Positions 29,347 to 39,478 of a stretch of 64,000 nucleotides of DNA are shown in pieces; position 1 is the first letter of the stretch; the number at the start of each line of letters is the position of its first letter. A program made the translations under genes and the position numbers. Source of the DNA: Sporomusa malonica (lineage in GTDB: Bacteria; Bacillota; Negativicutes; Sporomusales; Sporomusaceae). The notes under the pieces are model-generated. The model saw only the letters and a list, made by a program, of their open reading frames with translations, searched no databases and had not been told where the DNA came from. The stretch covers positions 1-64,000 of the forward strand of contig NZ_FWXI01000016.1 of assembly GCF_900176355.1 (NCBI RefSeq), in the 5' to 3' direction.

Positions 29347-30279
29347 ATGAGTCTTAAAGGGAAAGATTTTTTATCAGTAAATGATCTATCAGTAGATGAG
29401 ATATATCAAATCTTCGATTTTGCTAAAATACTAAAGGCCAAGCAAAAGGCCGGTGAACCACACCAGCTGTTAAAAGGTAAGACACTTGGCATGATCTTCC
29501 AAAAGTCCTCTACTCGTACAAGGGTATCTTTTGAGGTCGGCATGTGGCAGCTTGGTGGTATGGCACTGTTTCTGTCTTCGAACGATCTGCAAATCGGCCG
29601 GGGCGAACCGGTTAAAGACACGGCTCGGGTATTGTCACGCTATGTTGACGGCATTATGATTAGGACGTTTTCTCACCTGGAAGTAGAAGAGCTGGCAGAG
29701 CATGCAACCATCCCGGTTATTAACGCGCTGACAGACCTCCTCCACCCCTGCCAGGCCATGGCAGATATCTTTACCGCCCTTGAGCATAAAGGTGATTTAA
29801 AAGGCCGGAAGCTGTGCTATATTGGCGACGGCAACAATATGGTCAACTCACTCTTACATATCTGTGCCAAGGTCGGTATGGATATTAGTGTGGCCACTCC
29901 GGTTAACTACGCACCTGACGCTACCATTGTTGAGCAGGCTGCAGTCTCTGCCAAACTGTCTGGCAGTAAAATAACTATTCTTGATGACCCGTTTGCCGCT
30001 GCAAAAGACGCCGATGTGCTATACACCGATGTATGGGCCAGCATGGGCAAAGAGGGCGAGCAAGCCATCCGCAAGCAGGCCTTTGCCGGTTTCCAGATCA
30101 ACAATGCCATCCTGCAAGCCGCTAAAAAAGACACCATTGTCATGCACTGCCTGCCAGCTCATCGTGGCGAGGAAATCAGTGATGATGTTATTGAAGGGCC
30201 AAACTCGGTAGTGTTTGATGAGGCTGAGAATCGCTTACACGTGCAAAAAGCCATCATGGCCCTGTTGATGGCTGACTAG
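29347..30279 (+). CDS. argF: Ornithine carbamoyltransferase
   Basis: This 310-residue enzyme makes citrulline from ornithine and carbamoyl phosphate. The carbamoyl phosphate motif SSTRTR and the ornithine-site motif HCLPAHRGEE are both present. It is the last gene of the argCJBDF unit. No terminator is obvious in the next 300 bases, which are packed with repeats. Confidence 0.97.
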   Translation: MSLKGKDFLSVNDLSVDEIYQIFDFAKILKAKQKAGEPHQLLKGKTLGMIFQKSSTRTRVSFEVGMWQLGGMALFLSSNDLQIGRGEPVKDTARVLSRYVDGIMIRTFSHLEVEELAEHATIPVINALTDLLHPCQAMADIFTALEHKGDLKGRKLCYIGDGNNMVNSLLHICAKVGMDISVATPVNYAPDATIVEQAAVSAKLSGSKITILDDPFAAAKDADVLYTDVWASMGKEGEQAIRKQAFAGFQINNAILQAAKKDTIVMHCLPAHRGEEISDDVIEGPNSVVFDEAENRLHVQKAIMALLMAD

Positions 30280-30290
30280 CAAGTACAATA

Positions 30291-30409
30291 GAACTTGTTA
30301 TAAACGCCCATCTGCTTCGTTGCTCCTGCGGGGGCTCGCTTACGTACTACGTGTACGCCGCGCTTCGCCTCCTCGTCGCGCCTCGCATCTGGACATTTCT
30401 AACAAGTTC
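30291..30409. repeat. Imperfect palindromic repeat R2, copy 2
   Basis: A 119-bp element just after argF. Its arms GAACTTGTTA (30291-30300) and TAACAAGTTC (30400-30409) are unrelated in sequence to those of copy 1 but pair perfectly. The inner core (CATCTGC, GTTGCTCCTGCGG, CGTAC/GTACG, CCTCGTCG, CATCTG) matches copy 1. Confidence 0.85.
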
Positions 30410-30463
30410 CGGCTATTCATAGCTATTTTGGTTACGGGAGTACCGACCCAAACTCCAGCGCCA

Positions 30464-30517
30464 GTCATTGCGAGCGAAAGCGTGGCAATCTCTGTCACGG
30501 GGACGGTTCCTTTGACA
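30464..30517. repeat. Short palindromic and GGGGACGG motifs upstream of argG
   Basis: Bases 30464-30492 hold GTCATTGCGAG-CGAAAG-CGTGGCAATCTC, a widespread palindromic motif in which ATTGC pairs with GCAAT. It is followed by GGGGACGGTTCCTTTGACA (30499-30517). Together with R2 copy 2 they fill the 352-base argF-argG gap. The rest (30518-30631) holds only weak promoter-like sequence (for example TACAAT at 30582) and the argG ribosome-binding site. Confidence 0.7.
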
Positions 30518-30631
30518 TACTAACAGTTTATAGTAAACAACCCATTGTAACTGGACAATTTCACCTGATTCCTGTAAACTTTACAATAGGAAAACCTAGG
30601 AAACCATATAGACAATAGGAGGCAAACCATA

Positions 30632-31855
30632 ATGAGTGACATCAAAAAGGTTGTACTGGCCTACTCCGGTGGCTTGGACACCTCGGTTATTATCCCTTGG
30701 CTCAAAGAAAACTACGGCTGTGAAGTTATTGCTATGTGCGCTGATGTTGGTCAGGGAGACGAACTGGCTCCTGTCCGCGAAAAGGCGATTAAGTCGGGCG
30801 CCAGCAAGGTATATATTGAAGATCTGACTGCCGAGTTTGTTGAAAGCTATGTTTGGCCGACTCTTAAGGCAGGCGCAGTATATGAAGGCAAATACCTGTT
30901 AGGTACTTCCTTTGCTCGTCCCATTATTGCCAAGGCTCTTGTTGACATTGCCTTGAAAGAAGGCGCTGATGCCATCTGTCACGGTGCAACAGGCAAAGGC
31001 AACGACCAGGTGCGTTTCGAGCTTACCGTAAAAGCACTGGCTCCTCACCTTAAAATCATTGCTCCTTGGCGGTTGTGGGACATCCGCTCCCGCGAAGATG
31101 CCATTGATTACGCCGAAAAGCATGGCATTCCTGTGCCTGTTTCCAAAGCTCGCCCTTACAGCATGGACCGTAACATCTGGCACTTAAGCCATGAAGGCGC
31201 TGACTTGGAGAATCCAGCCAATGAGCCGCAAGATGATGTGTATCTGATTACTACCCCGCCGGAAAAAGCTCCTGACAAGCCCCTCTATATTGAAGTTGGC
31301 TTTGAAAAAGGCATCCCCGTAACTGTAGACGGTGTTAAGCTGGATGCAGTAGCCCTTCTCACCAAACTTAACGAAATTGGGGCAGCCAATGGTATTGGTA
31401 TTGCCGATATCGTCGAAAACCGCCTTGTTGGTATGAAATCCCGGGGTGTGTACGAAAATCCAGGCGGAGCTATTTTATACTATGCCCACCGCGAATTAGA
31501 GTACTTAACCCTTGACCGGGCCACTATGCATTATAAAGAACAAGTTGCGATTAAATATGCTGAACTAGTGTATGACGGCATGTGGTTTGCCCCGCTCCGT
31601 GAAGCGCTTGACGCATTTGTTGACTCCACGCAGCAGACTGTTACCGGTACTGTCCGCATGAAACTCTACAAAGGCAACATCATGAGTGCCGGCGCTAAAT
31701 CGCCATACTCACTCTATAACGAAAAAATTGTAACTTTTGGCGATAGCGAAGAATTATATAACCATGGCGATGCAGAGGGCTTTATTAACCTGTTCGGACT
31801 GCCGCTCAAGGTCCGGGCCATGATGAAAGCTGAGGCCAAGAAAACAGATGAGTAA
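30632..31855 (+). CDS. argG: Argininosuccinate synthase
   Basis: This 407-residue enzyme condenses citrulline and aspartate using ATP. The PP-loop motif AYSGGLDTS is at residues 10-18, with [15 protein letters not shown] and [19 protein letters not shown] lies upstream. Its stop overlaps the argH start by 8 bases, so the two last steps of arginine synthesis are coupled. Confidence 0.97.
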   Translation: MSDIKKVVLAYSGGLDTSVIIPWLKENYGCEVIAMCADVGQGDELAPVREKAIKSGASKVYIEDLTAEFVESYVWPTLKAGAVYEGKYLLGTSFARPIIAKALVDIALKEGADAICHGATGKGNDQVRFELTVKALAPHLKIIAPWRLWDIRSREDAIDYAEKHGIPVPVSKARPYSMDRNIWHLSHEGADLENPANEPQDDVYLITTPPEKAPDKPLYIEVGFEKGIPVTVDGVKLDAVALLTKLNEIGAANGIGIADIVENRLVGMKSRGVYENPGGAILYYAHRELEYLTLDRATMHYKEQVAIKYAELVYDGMWFAPLREALDAFVDSTQQTVTGTVRMKLYKGNIMSAGAKSPYSLYNEKIVTFGDSEELYNHGDAEGFINLFGLPLKVRAMMKAEAKKTDE

Positions 31856-33263
31856 ACTATGGGGCGGACGTTTCGCCAAAAACACTGATGTTATGGTGGA
31901 GGAGTTTACCTCCTCCATTTCTTTTGATAGCCGCATGTACCGCCAGGATATTGCTGGCAGCATCGCCCACGCTAACATGCTGGCTAAGTGCGGTATAATC
32001 AGCCAGGAGGATGCCAAGCTCATTATTGGCGGACTAACCGGCATACTCGCAGATATTGAAGCAGGTAACTTCAGCTTTGAAGTGTCGCTTGAAGACATCC
32101 ATATGAATATTGAAAAACGCCTAACCGAGCGCATCGGCCCGGCTGGCGGACGGCTTCATACAGCACGCAGCCGTAACGACCAGGTAGCACTTGATACTCA
32201 TATGTATGTGCGTGAGCAAGTGGCCGAGATTGGTACGCTGCTTTTTGACTTAGAACAGGCCGTTCTGGATACTGCCCATAGATACCCTGAAACAATTATG
32301 CCAGGCTACACCCATCTGCAGCGGGCGCAGCCCATACTATTTGCCCATCATATGATGGCCTACTTCTTCATGTTTGAGCGTGACTTCAGACGCTTGGGCG
32401 GGGTATGGGAGTCAGCCGATATTATGCCGCTCGGAGCAGGCGCTTTGGCTGGTACTACATTCCCCATTGACCGGGAACTTGTTGCGAATGATCTAAAGTT
32501 TGGACGAATCTATGAGAACAGCATTGATGCTGTCAGTGACCGGGATTATATCCTGGAATTTTTGTCGTTTGCGTCAATCTTAATGATGCATCTGAGCCGG
32601 TTAAGTGAAGAAATCATTCTGTGGTCTTCAACCGAGTTCTCCTTTATAGAACTTGACGATGCCCATTGCACTGGCTCAAGCATTATGCCGCAGAAGAAAA
32701 ACCCGGATGTTGCCGAGTTGGTGCGAGGCAAGACCGGTCGGGTATTCGGTCATTTGATGGCCATGCTGACAGTGGCAAAAGGTTTACCACTGGCATACAA
32801 CAAAGATTTGCAGGAAGATAAAGAAGGCCTGTTTGACACTATAGATACTGTCAAATTCAGCCTGACAGTATATGCTGCCATGTTGAGAGGCATGAAGGTC
32901 AATTCTGGTACAATGCGGCAGGCGCTCAAAACTGATTTTTCCAATGCAACAGATATGGCTGATTATCTTGTTAAAAAGGGTTTACCCTTCCGTCAGGCGC
33001 ATGAAGTTGTCGGTAAATGCGTAGCCTATTGCTTAGGAGAACAAAAAACACTGACAGATTTGACGCTAGAAGAATTTAAACAGTTTTCGCCGCTATTTGA
33101 CGACACTATTTTAGATGCCATTACGATTGAAACCTGTGTGTCGGCCCGTAACTCCTTAGGTGGCACATCGCCCGCTCAGGTTGGACAAGCTGTCACTGTT
33201 GCCAAGTCCATTATGGAGAAACAACAAAAACGCCTTGACATGTATACAAAAATCAAACTATAA
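31848..33263 (+). CDS. argH: Argininosuccinate lyase
   Basis: This 471-residue fumarase-superfamily enzyme releases arginine and fumarate. The superfamily signature [12 protein letters not shown] and the [13 protein letters not shown] segment are present. With argC, J, B, D, F and G in the same window it completes the arginine pathway. Confidence 0.97.
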   Translation: MSKLWGGRFAKNTDVMVEEFTSSISFDSRMYRQDIAGSIAHANMLAKCGIISQEDAKLIIGGLTGILADIEAGNFSFEVSLEDIHMNIEKRLTERIGPAGGRLHTARSRNDQVALDTHMYVREQVAEIGTLLFDLEQAVLDTAHRYPETIMPGYTHLQRAQPILFAHHMMAYFFMFERDFRRLGGVWESADIMPLGAGALAGTTFPIDRELVANDLKFGRIYENSIDAVSDRDYILEFLSFASILMMHLSRLSEEIILWSSTEFSFIELDDAHCTGSSIMPQKKNPDVAELVRGKTGRVFGHLMAMLTVAKGLPLAYNKDLQEDKEGLFDTIDTVKFSLTVYAAMLRGMKVNSGTMRQALKTDFSNATDMADYLVKKGLPFRQAHEVVGKCVAYCLGEQKTLTDLTLEEFKQFSPLFDDTILDAITIETCVSARNSLGGTSPAQVGQAVTVAKSIMEKQQKRLDMYTKIKL

Positions 33264-33299
33264 TATCCATAAATATACAACCCAAGGAGGCCTGTTAAC

Positions 33300-34373
33300 A
33301 TGACTGATATTGCTGTTACACTGGCTGATAAACGCGGCACACTTCCCTCTGATGACAAACTTGGTTTTGGTAAGATTTTTACTGATCACATGTTTGTGCT
33401 GGACTATGAATCAGGCAGAGGCTGGTACAATGCCCGCATCGTTCCATATGGCGACTTTGACATTTCTCCGGCTGCTATGGTGCTGCATTATGGTCAGGCA
33501 ATCTTCGAAGGTATGAAAGCCTTTTGCACGGAAGATAACCGTGTGACGATGTATCGCCCCGTTGATCACCTAAACCGCTTTAACAATTCGGCTGATATTT
33601 TGAGTATCCCGCAAATGGATGTTAAATTGCTTCATGCAGGGCTGAAGAAATTGATCGAAATTGATAAAGAGTGGGTGCCAAAATCACTGGGAACCTCGCT
33701 GTACATCCGTCCGTTCGTCATTTCTGTTGATCCCTTTGTTGGAGTAAAGGTAGCCGATCAATACAAATTATTCATTATTCTCTCACCAGTCGGCGCTTAC
33801 TACGCTTCAGGATTCAAACCTGTCAAAATTAAGGTTGAAGAGAATTATGTGCGCGCAGTTAAAGGTGGTCTCGGCGAAGCCAAGACGCCGGCCAACTATG
33901 CTGCTAGCCTGAAAGCCTCGGAAGAAGCCAAAAAAGAGGGCTTCACCCAGGTGCTGTGGCTTGATGCGCTTGAACAGAAATATGTTGAAGAAGTGGGCAC
34001 CATGAACATCTTCTTTAAGATTGACGACGAAATTATCACCCCGGAACTCAACGGCAGTATCTTGAACGGCATTACCCGCCGCTCGGTTATTCAGGTTGCT
34101 AAAGACTGGGGGATGAAAGTATCCGAACGCCGCATTTCTATTGATGAAGTATTTGCCGCCCACGCAGAAGGTCGCCTGAAAGAGGTATTTGGTTCAGGCA
34201 CAGCTGCTGTTATCTCTCCCGTTGGCGAGCTATCGTGGAATGGCAAGAATATCGTCATTAATAATAACCAAACAGGCGAGACTTCGCAAAAATTGTTTGA
34301 CTACATTACCGGTATTCAGCAAGGGCGTGTAGCTGACAAGTTCGGTTGGGTTGATGAAGTTACTAAGCTGTAA
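33300..34373 (+). CDS. ilvE: Branched-chain amino acid aminotransferase
   Basis: This 357-residue class IV PLP enzyme carries out the last transamination for valine, leucine and isoleucine. Typical BCAT2-type segments are MVLHYGQAIFEGMKAF, LYIRPFV, TPANYAASLKASEEA and EEVGTMNIFF. AAGGAGG precedes the ATG. It follows argH by 36 bases and may be cotranscribed. A strong terminator comes after. Confidence 0.95.
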   Translation: MTDIAVTLADKRGTLPSDDKLGFGKIFTDHMFVLDYESGRGWYNARIVPYGDFDISPAAMVLHYGQAIFEGMKAFCTEDNRVTMYRPVDHLNRFNNSADILSIPQMDVKLLHAGLKKLIEIDKEWVPKSLGTSLYIRPFVISVDPFVGVKVADQYKLFIILSPVGAYYASGFKPVKIKVEENYVRAVKGGLGEAKTPANYAASLKASEEAKKEGFTQVLWLDALEQKYVEEVGTMNIFFKIDDEIITPELNGSILNGITRRSVIQVAKDWGMKVSERRISIDEVFAAHAEGRLKEVFGSGTAAVISPVGELSWNGKNIVINNNQTGETSQKLFDYITGIQQGRVADKFGWVDEVTKL

Positions 34374-34399
34374 ACTGGGTGTATACACTTGTGAGAGAA

Positions 34400-34432
34400 T
34401 TAGGCTTGTGCCCAGGCACAAGCCTAATTTAA
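34400..34432 (+). terminator. Terminator after ilvE
   Basis: A 13-bp perfect stem TTAGGCTTGTGCC / GGCACAAGCCTAA is followed by TTTAATAT. The tract is short, but the hairpin is very stable and could work on both strands. Confidence 0.8.
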
Positions 34433-34562
34433 TATCTAACTTTCATTGCACTTTTTTATATAAATTTTTTATAACAGCCAATTAGCTTAAAGGTTTTCCT
34501 GATATTGGGTAGAATACAAATATAGTTAACCTGGGGTTTTACTCCTGCTTGAGGTGTGTAGC

Positions 34563-35378
34563 ATGTTATTGCAAATACGGGGAATAATTTCTACAATAAG
34601 TTTCCTAGATATTATCGACATGGTGATTGTCGCTTACTTTTTATATAAACTCTATATTATGATTAGTGGCACCCGGGCTGTAGCGCTCCTGAAAGGTCTT
34701 GTTGTCCTTTTATTGGCGACGCTTGTCAGCAAATGGCTGGGCCTTAATGTTATTAACTGGCTGCTCCAGAAGACAATGACTGTTGTGCTTGTCGCGCTGC
34801 CTGTTGTTTTCCAGCCTGAGCTTAGGCGGGCACTTGAGCAGCTGGGACGGGGCCGCTTTTTCCACAATAGCGCTCAATTAAACGCTGAGGAAAAGGAAAC
34901 TTTATTTGACGAACTGGCCAGAACGGTCACAGATCTGTCAAAAAACAAAATAGGGGCGCTTATGGTAATTGAGCGCGAAACCGGACTTAATGATTATATT
35001 GAAACAGGCATCAAAGTGGACGGGCTGGTATCAAGCGAATTTTTAATTAACATTTTTATTCCGAATACGCCACTCCATGATGGTGCTGTCATTATCCGTG
35101 GCAACCGGGTACAGGCTGCAGGGTGTTTATTGCCTTTGTCTGACGACCGGAGCCTTAACAAAGAACTGGGCACAAGACACCGGGCGGCGATTGGCATCAG
35201 CGAACAAACTGACGCTGTTGTCATTGTTGTTAGCGAAGAGACCGGTATCATTTCGCTGGCCAGGGGCGGCAGACTGCACCGGTATATGGATGCTGAAAAA
35301 CTCAAGGAACAGCTTGCGCCGCTATTTATCGCCAAAACCTCTTCGCTTAGCGAGTTATTCAGCTGGAGGCCGTCATAA
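34563..35378 (+). CDS. cdaA: Diadenylate cyclase CdaA
   Basis: This 271-residue enzyme makes cyclic di-AMP, which controls potassium and osmotic balance and the cell wall. Three membrane helices (about 10-30, 38-56, 62-83) precede the DAC domain with DGA at 173-175 and RHR at 205-207. The ATG at 34563 is preferred to GTG 34554, which lies inside the GAGGTG site. The cdaA-cdaR-glmM order is conserved in Firmicutes. Confidence 0.95.
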   Translation: MLLQIRGIISTISFLDIIDMVIVAYFLYKLYIMISGTRAVALLKGLVVLLLATLVSKWLGLNVINWLLQKTMTVVLVALPVVFQPELRRALEQLGRGRFFHNSAQLNAEEKETLFDELARTVTDLSKNKIGALMVIERETGLNDYIETGIKVDGLVSSEFLINIFIPNTPLHDGAVIIRGNRVQAAGCLLPLSDDRSLNKELGTRHRAAIGISEQTDAVVIVVSEETGIISLARGGRLHRYMDAEKLKEQLAPLFIAKTSSLSELFSWRPS

Positions 35379-36319
35379 TGTTTGACAAGTTTTTTAAAGC
35401 ATCAGGAGAAACTAAAAATATTACACCTAAAATTTTTGCCATTATATTGGCGGTTGTATTATGGCTGTATGTCATGAACGAGCAAAATCCGCCGATTGAA
35501 TCGTCGTTTACTATTCCGCTGGAAGTCCGTAATGTTGCCACAAGCTATGTAGTTGTTGATGCACCTGATACAGTCAGGGTAAAAGTTCGCGGCCCGCGCA
35601 GCATTGTGGCCGGAGTGCTTAACCAGGACCTCAAGGCCTATATTGATGGCAAAGGCTTAACTGAAGGGCGGCATAATATCAAAGTCAGTGCAGCTTTGCC
35701 CGCAAGTCTGGAACTGGTCGAAATCAACCCTGACAAAATTCAACTGAGACTTGATACCACGATTAGCCGCCAGGTACCTGTTGAGGTCAGGCTGAGTGGC
35801 ACCCCTGCCAAAGGGGCTGTGGTAGGAAAAGTGGCCGCATCTCATGATCAGGTGACCCTTGAAGGGCCAAAAAACCTCGTGGGTACGGTAGAAAAGGTTG
35901 TTGCTGTCGCCGATTTGTCAGGCAAAAATACTGACTTTACGGTAGGTGCGCCGTTGGTGCCGGTAACCCGCGAAGGCAAGGAAGTCGAGGGACTTACCAT
36001 TTACCCAGATAAAACCGGGGTTGTTATTAGCTTGACTGCCGGGATAACTAAGAAAGTCCTTGACGTAAAACCTGTTACCCAGGGTGAATTGCCGGCAGGC
36101 CTTGTCATTAAGAGTATTGTCACTCAGCCGAATAAAGTAGAGGTACGTGAGACCGTGCCAGGCAAGGGTGTTGATAAGCTTGAAACCATCTATACTGAGC
36201 CAGTCGATCTAAGCAATATCGGTAAAGATACCGATAGGGAAGTTAAGCTTGAGTTGCAGGAGGGGCTTACTGGCACCCCGGGAACAGTTATCGTCAACAT
36301 TAGAGTCGGACCCCGTTAA
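35378..36319 (+). CDS. cdaR: YbbR-domain regulator CdaR
   Basis: This 313-residue protein has a single N-terminal membrane helix (about 13-31) followed by repeated YbbR domains outside the membrane (segments such as SYVVVDAPDTVRVKVRGP and IQLRLDTTISRQVPVEV). CdaR partners modulate CdaA activity. The start shares one base with the cdaA stop. Confidence 0.92.
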   Translation: MFDKFFKASGETKNITPKIFAIILAVVLWLYVMNEQNPPIESSFTIPLEVRNVATSYVVVDAPDTVRVKVRGPRSIVAGVLNQDLKAYIDGKGLTEGRHNIKVSAALPASLELVEINPDKIQLRLDTTISRQVPVEVRLSGTPAKGAVVGKVAASHDQVTLEGPKNLVGTVEKVVAVADLSGKNTDFTVGAPLVPVTREGKEVEGLTIYPDKTGVVISLTAGITKKVLDVKPVTQGELPAGLVIKSIVTQPNKVEVRETVPGKGVDKLETIYTEPVDLSNIGKDTDREVKLELQEGLTGTPGTVIVNIRVGPR

Positions 36320-36334
36320 AGGAGACAGGAGCTA

Positions 36335-37930
36335 TTGCTTAGAATTAGTAACTTTCGCGTACCGTTAGCCGATGAGACGCCGCTTGAGCAGCTTGTTGCC
36401 AGACGTTTAAAATTGGCAGCTGATATTGTTAAGCAAGTGATCATTATCCGCAGAGCGATTGATGCCCGCCGGAAACACAGTATTAACTTTGTATATACCC
36501 TTGAAGTTGAGGTAAAGATTCCGCCAGGGCAGGCGTTAGCCCGTTTAGCCGGCGATAAAGATGTTGTTCTTACAGCTCCGGCAGCGAAAGAAGAAATTGT
36601 GCCTGGTGATAAATCGCTAAGTAGTCAGCCGGTAGTGGTAGGGGCAGGGCCGGCTGGCTTGTTTGCTGCCTATATGCTTGCCAAGCACGGCTATAAGCCG
36701 TTACTGATTGAACGGGGGCGGGATGTTGAACAGCGTGCCCGGGATATCGCTGATTTTTGGCGTACAGGCAAGCTTGATGAAGTCAGCAATGTTCAGTTTG
36801 GTGAGGGTGGAGCCGGTACCTTTTCCGATGGCAAGCTGACTACCAGGGTAACAGACCCGCGTATGGCTGAGGTACTTGATATTATGATAGCGGCCGGTGC
36901 ACCGCCGGAGATTAAATATCTCCATAAACCACATATTGGCACAGATAAATTACGGGAAGTTGTCAAGAATATCCGAACCCAGATTATCAAACTGGGTGGA
37001 GCTGTTGAATTTGAATCCCGGATGACAGCCGTTGAAACCAAGGATGGACGGCTCACCGGCATCACGATAAATGATAATCGGTTTATACCATGCGAAGCGT
37101 TGTTCTTAGCTATCGGCCATAGTGCGCGTGATACCTATCAGATGTTATATGAACATCATATTGCCATGGAAGCAAAATCATTTGCGATAGGCGTCCGTAT
37201 TGAGCATCCGCAGGAACTGATTGACCAGGCTCAGTATGGCCCGTCGGCCAGTCATCCCCGTCTGGGGGCGGCTGATTATGCTCTGGTATACCAGGATAAG
37301 GCAACAGGCCGGGCGGCCTATTCGTTTTGCATGTGTCCAGGCGGCCTGGTCGTGGCTGCAGCCTCTGAAACCGGTGGCGTAGTGACCAATGGTATGAGCT
37401 TATATAAGCGTGACTCCGGGATTGCCAACAGTGCCATAGCAGTGACTGTCAACCCGGCTGATTATGGCCCACATGTGCTTGATGGCATTGAATTTCAGCG
37501 CCGCTATGAACGCTTGGCCTTTGAATTAGGTGGTCAGAACTACGCTGCACCTGCGCAGACAGTCGGAGATTTCCTGGCAGGCAAAAGCGGCAGTTCGAAA
37601 TATCTGGTCAAACCTAGTTACCGCCCAGGTGTAACACCTGCTGATCTCAGGCAGTGTTTACCCGAATTTGTCACTACTACGCTGGCTAAGGCGTTGCCTG
37701 ATTTTGGCCGGAAGATTAGAGGATTTGATCATGCAAGTGCTGTCATGACCGGTGTGGAGACCAGGACTTCAGCGCCTGTTCGGCTCACGCGCGGCCAGGA
37801 TTTTGTCTCAATTAACACTGCAGGTCTATATCCTGTTGGCGAAGGTGCCGGTTATGCTGGCGGCATCATGAGCGCAGCGCTTGACGGGATGAATGCGGCC
37901 ATTAGTTTTATTGGGGCATATAAACCATAA
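36335..37930 (+). CDS. FAD-dependent oxidoreductase, COG2509-like
   Basis: This 531-residue protein has an N-terminal extension of about 95 residues (starts MLRISNFRVPLADETPLEQL), a dinucleotide fold GAGPAG at 103-108, and the FAD segment NVQFGEGGAGTFSDGKLTTR. It belongs to a broad family of uncharacterized flavin dehydrogenases often found near glmM in Firmicutes. Its substrate is unknown. It starts with TTG after AAAGGAGA. Confidence 0.85.
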   Translation: MLRISNFRVPLADETPLEQLVARRLKLAADIVKQVIIIRRAIDARRKHSINFVYTLEVEVKIPPGQALARLAGDKDVVLTAPAAKEEIVPGDKSLSSQPVVVGAGPAGLFAAYMLAKHGYKPLLIERGRDVEQRARDIADFWRTGKLDEVSNVQFGEGGAGTFSDGKLTTRVTDPRMAEVLDIMIAAGAPPEIKYLHKPHIGTDKLREVVKNIRTQIIKLGGAVEFESRMTAVETKDGRLTGITINDNRFIPCEALFLAIGHSARDTYQMLYEHHIAMEAKSFAIGVRIEHPQELIDQAQYGPSASHPRLGAADYALVYQDKATGRAAYSFCMCPGGLVVAAASETGGVVTNGMSLYKRDSGIANSAIAVTVNPADYGPHVLDGIEFQRRYERLAFELGGQNYAAPAQTVGDFLAGKSGSSKYLVKPSYRPGVTPADLRQCLPEFVTTTLAKALPDFGRKIRGFDHASAVMTGVETRTSAPVRLTRGQDFVSINTAGLYPVGEGAGYAGGIMSAALDGMNAAISFIGAYKP

Positions 37931-37965
37931 CTTAACTGGATAACCGAAAGGAGCATTTAACATAT

Positions 37966-39315
37966 ATGGCAAGACTGTTTGGAACTGATGGCGTGCGCGG
38001 TTTAGCTAACGTCGAACTTACTCCTGAACTGGCCTTTAAAATGGGCCGGGCTGCAACCTACTACTTTGGCAAAGAACATAAACGCCCGGTGTTTTACATC
38101 GGACGCGATACCCGGATTTCCGGGCAGATGCTGGAATCGGCATTGGCAGCAGGTATCTGCTCAGCCGGTGGCGAAGCCGTGCTGCTAGGCGTTGTCCCTA
38201 CCCCTGCAGTAGCTTATTTAACCAGAAAACACGGGGCTCAGGCCGGAGTTGTTATCTCGGCATCCCACAACCCCTATCCTGATAACGGTATCAAGTTTTT
38301 TGCCGGGACAGGCTATAAACTCCCTGATGCTGTCGAAGATGAACTGGAAAAGTTAATCGAAGCAGAAGCAGACTTGATGCCCCGGCCTACGGCAAACGGC
38401 GTTGGTTTCATTACTACAAAACATGACTTACTTGATGAATATGTGGAATATGCTGTTGGCACGATAAAGAGTTCCTTAAGCGGGCTAAAAATTGTCGTAG
38501 ACTGCGCTAATGGTGCTGCTTATGAGGCGGCCCCGGCTGCCTTCAGAAAACTGGGTGCAGAGGTGATTGTCCTTAACGACAATCCGGACGGCATCAATAT
38601 TAATGCTGGCTGTGGCTCAACCCATCTGGAACAGCTGCAGGCTGCTGTAGCTCATCACAATGCTGATTTAGGCTTAGCCAATGACGGCGACGCTGACCGC
38701 TGTCTGGCTGTTGACGAAACCGGCGAGACTGTTGATGGTGACCAGATCATGCTGATCTGTGCATTAGAAATGCTAAAACAAAATACGCTGCCTGATAATA
38801 CGCTGGTAGCCACTGTTATGAGTAACCTAGGTCTGCATCAAGCCATTAAAAATGCCGGCGGCAAAGTCCTGGTTACACCAGTTGGTGATCGCTATGTGCT
38901 TGAAGCCATGCTAAAGCACAACCTGGTACTTGGGGGAGAACAGTCAGGCCATATTATTTTTAACCAGTACAGTACAACAGGTGATGGTATTATCACCGCG
39001 CTGAAACTTGCTGCCGCAGTCAAGCAAAGCGGTAAGAAGATGTCCGTTTTGGCGAAAGTAATGACACGCTTTCCACAACTCTTAGTTAATGTCAGAGTCA
39101 AGAGCAAAGAGGGCTGGGAAAACAACGCTAACATTACTGCCGCCATCAAAGCAGGTGATGATGAATTAGGTGACAATGGCCGGATACTAGTGCGGCCCTC
39201 TGGGACTGAAGCCCTAATCAGGGTCATGGCTGAAGGCCCGTCACTGCCTGACCTTGAACGTATTGTTGGCACAATTGCTGATGTAATAAGACAGGAACAA
39301 GACCAGCATTATTGA
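37966..39315 (+). CDS. glmM: Phosphoglucosamine mutase
   Basis: This 449-residue enzyme interconverts glucosamine-6-P and glucosamine-1-P for cell-wall precursors. The phosphoserine is S100 in VISASHNPYPDNG. The metal loop DGDADR and the C-terminal phosphate loop RPSGTEALIRV are present. It follows cdaA-cdaR, whose products bind or regulate GlmM in other Firmicutes. Confidence 0.97.
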   Translation: MARLFGTDGVRGLANVELTPELAFKMGRAATYYFGKEHKRPVFYIGRDTRISGQMLESALAAGICSAGGEAVLLGVVPTPAVAYLTRKHGAQAGVVISASHNPYPDNGIKFFAGTGYKLPDAVEDELEKLIEAEADLMPRPTANGVGFITTKHDLLDEYVEYAVGTIKSSLSGLKIVVDCANGAAYEAAPAAFRKLGAEVIVLNDNPDGININAGCGSTHLEQLQAAVAHHNADLGLANDGDADRCLAVDETGETVDGDQIMLICALEMLKQNTLPDNTLVATVMSNLGLHQAIKNAGGKVLVTPVGDRYVLEAMLKHNLVLGGEQSGHIIFNQYSTTGDGIITALKLAAAVKQSGKKMSVLAKVMTRFPQLLVNVRVKSKEGWENNANITAAIKAGDDELGDNGRILVRPSGTEALIRVMAEGPSLPDLERIVGTIADVIRQEQDQHY

Positions 39316-39340
39316 CCAATGAGGTAAACTGTATTACAAT
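39312..39340 (+). promoter_or_regulatory. glmS promoter
   Basis: TTGACC (39312-39317), a 17-base spacer and TACAAT (39335-39340). The -35 overlaps the glmM stop codon. Transcription would start near 39347, giving a leader of about 355 bases that contains the palindrome and the ribozyme. Confidence 0.75.
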
Positions 39341-39353
39341 AAGATAGAATATG

Positions 39354-39383
39354 GCAAAGGAGCACTATATAGTGCTCCTTTGC
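39354..39383. repeat. 30-bp perfect palindrome at the glmS leader start
   Basis: Arms GCAAAGGAGCACTAT and ATAGTGCTCCTTTGC are exact inverted copies with no spacer, starting about 7 bases after the predicted glmS transcription start. There is no T-tract, so terminator activity is doubtful. It may be an operator, a 5' protective hairpin, or the glmM terminator. Confidence 0.7.
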
Positions 39384-39478
39384 ATATGTATAGTTATCCG
39401 ATAATGGGGGTGAGAATGACAGGATAAAGCAAAATAAGACAGGATAATAACTATTACTGCGACAAAAACTATTGAAAA

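Noticed and set aside
30320..30523. A 67-codon open frame in the argF-argG gap
   Set aside because: It lies entirely in repeat DNA, with no start signal, and translates to Arg/Ser-rich noise.
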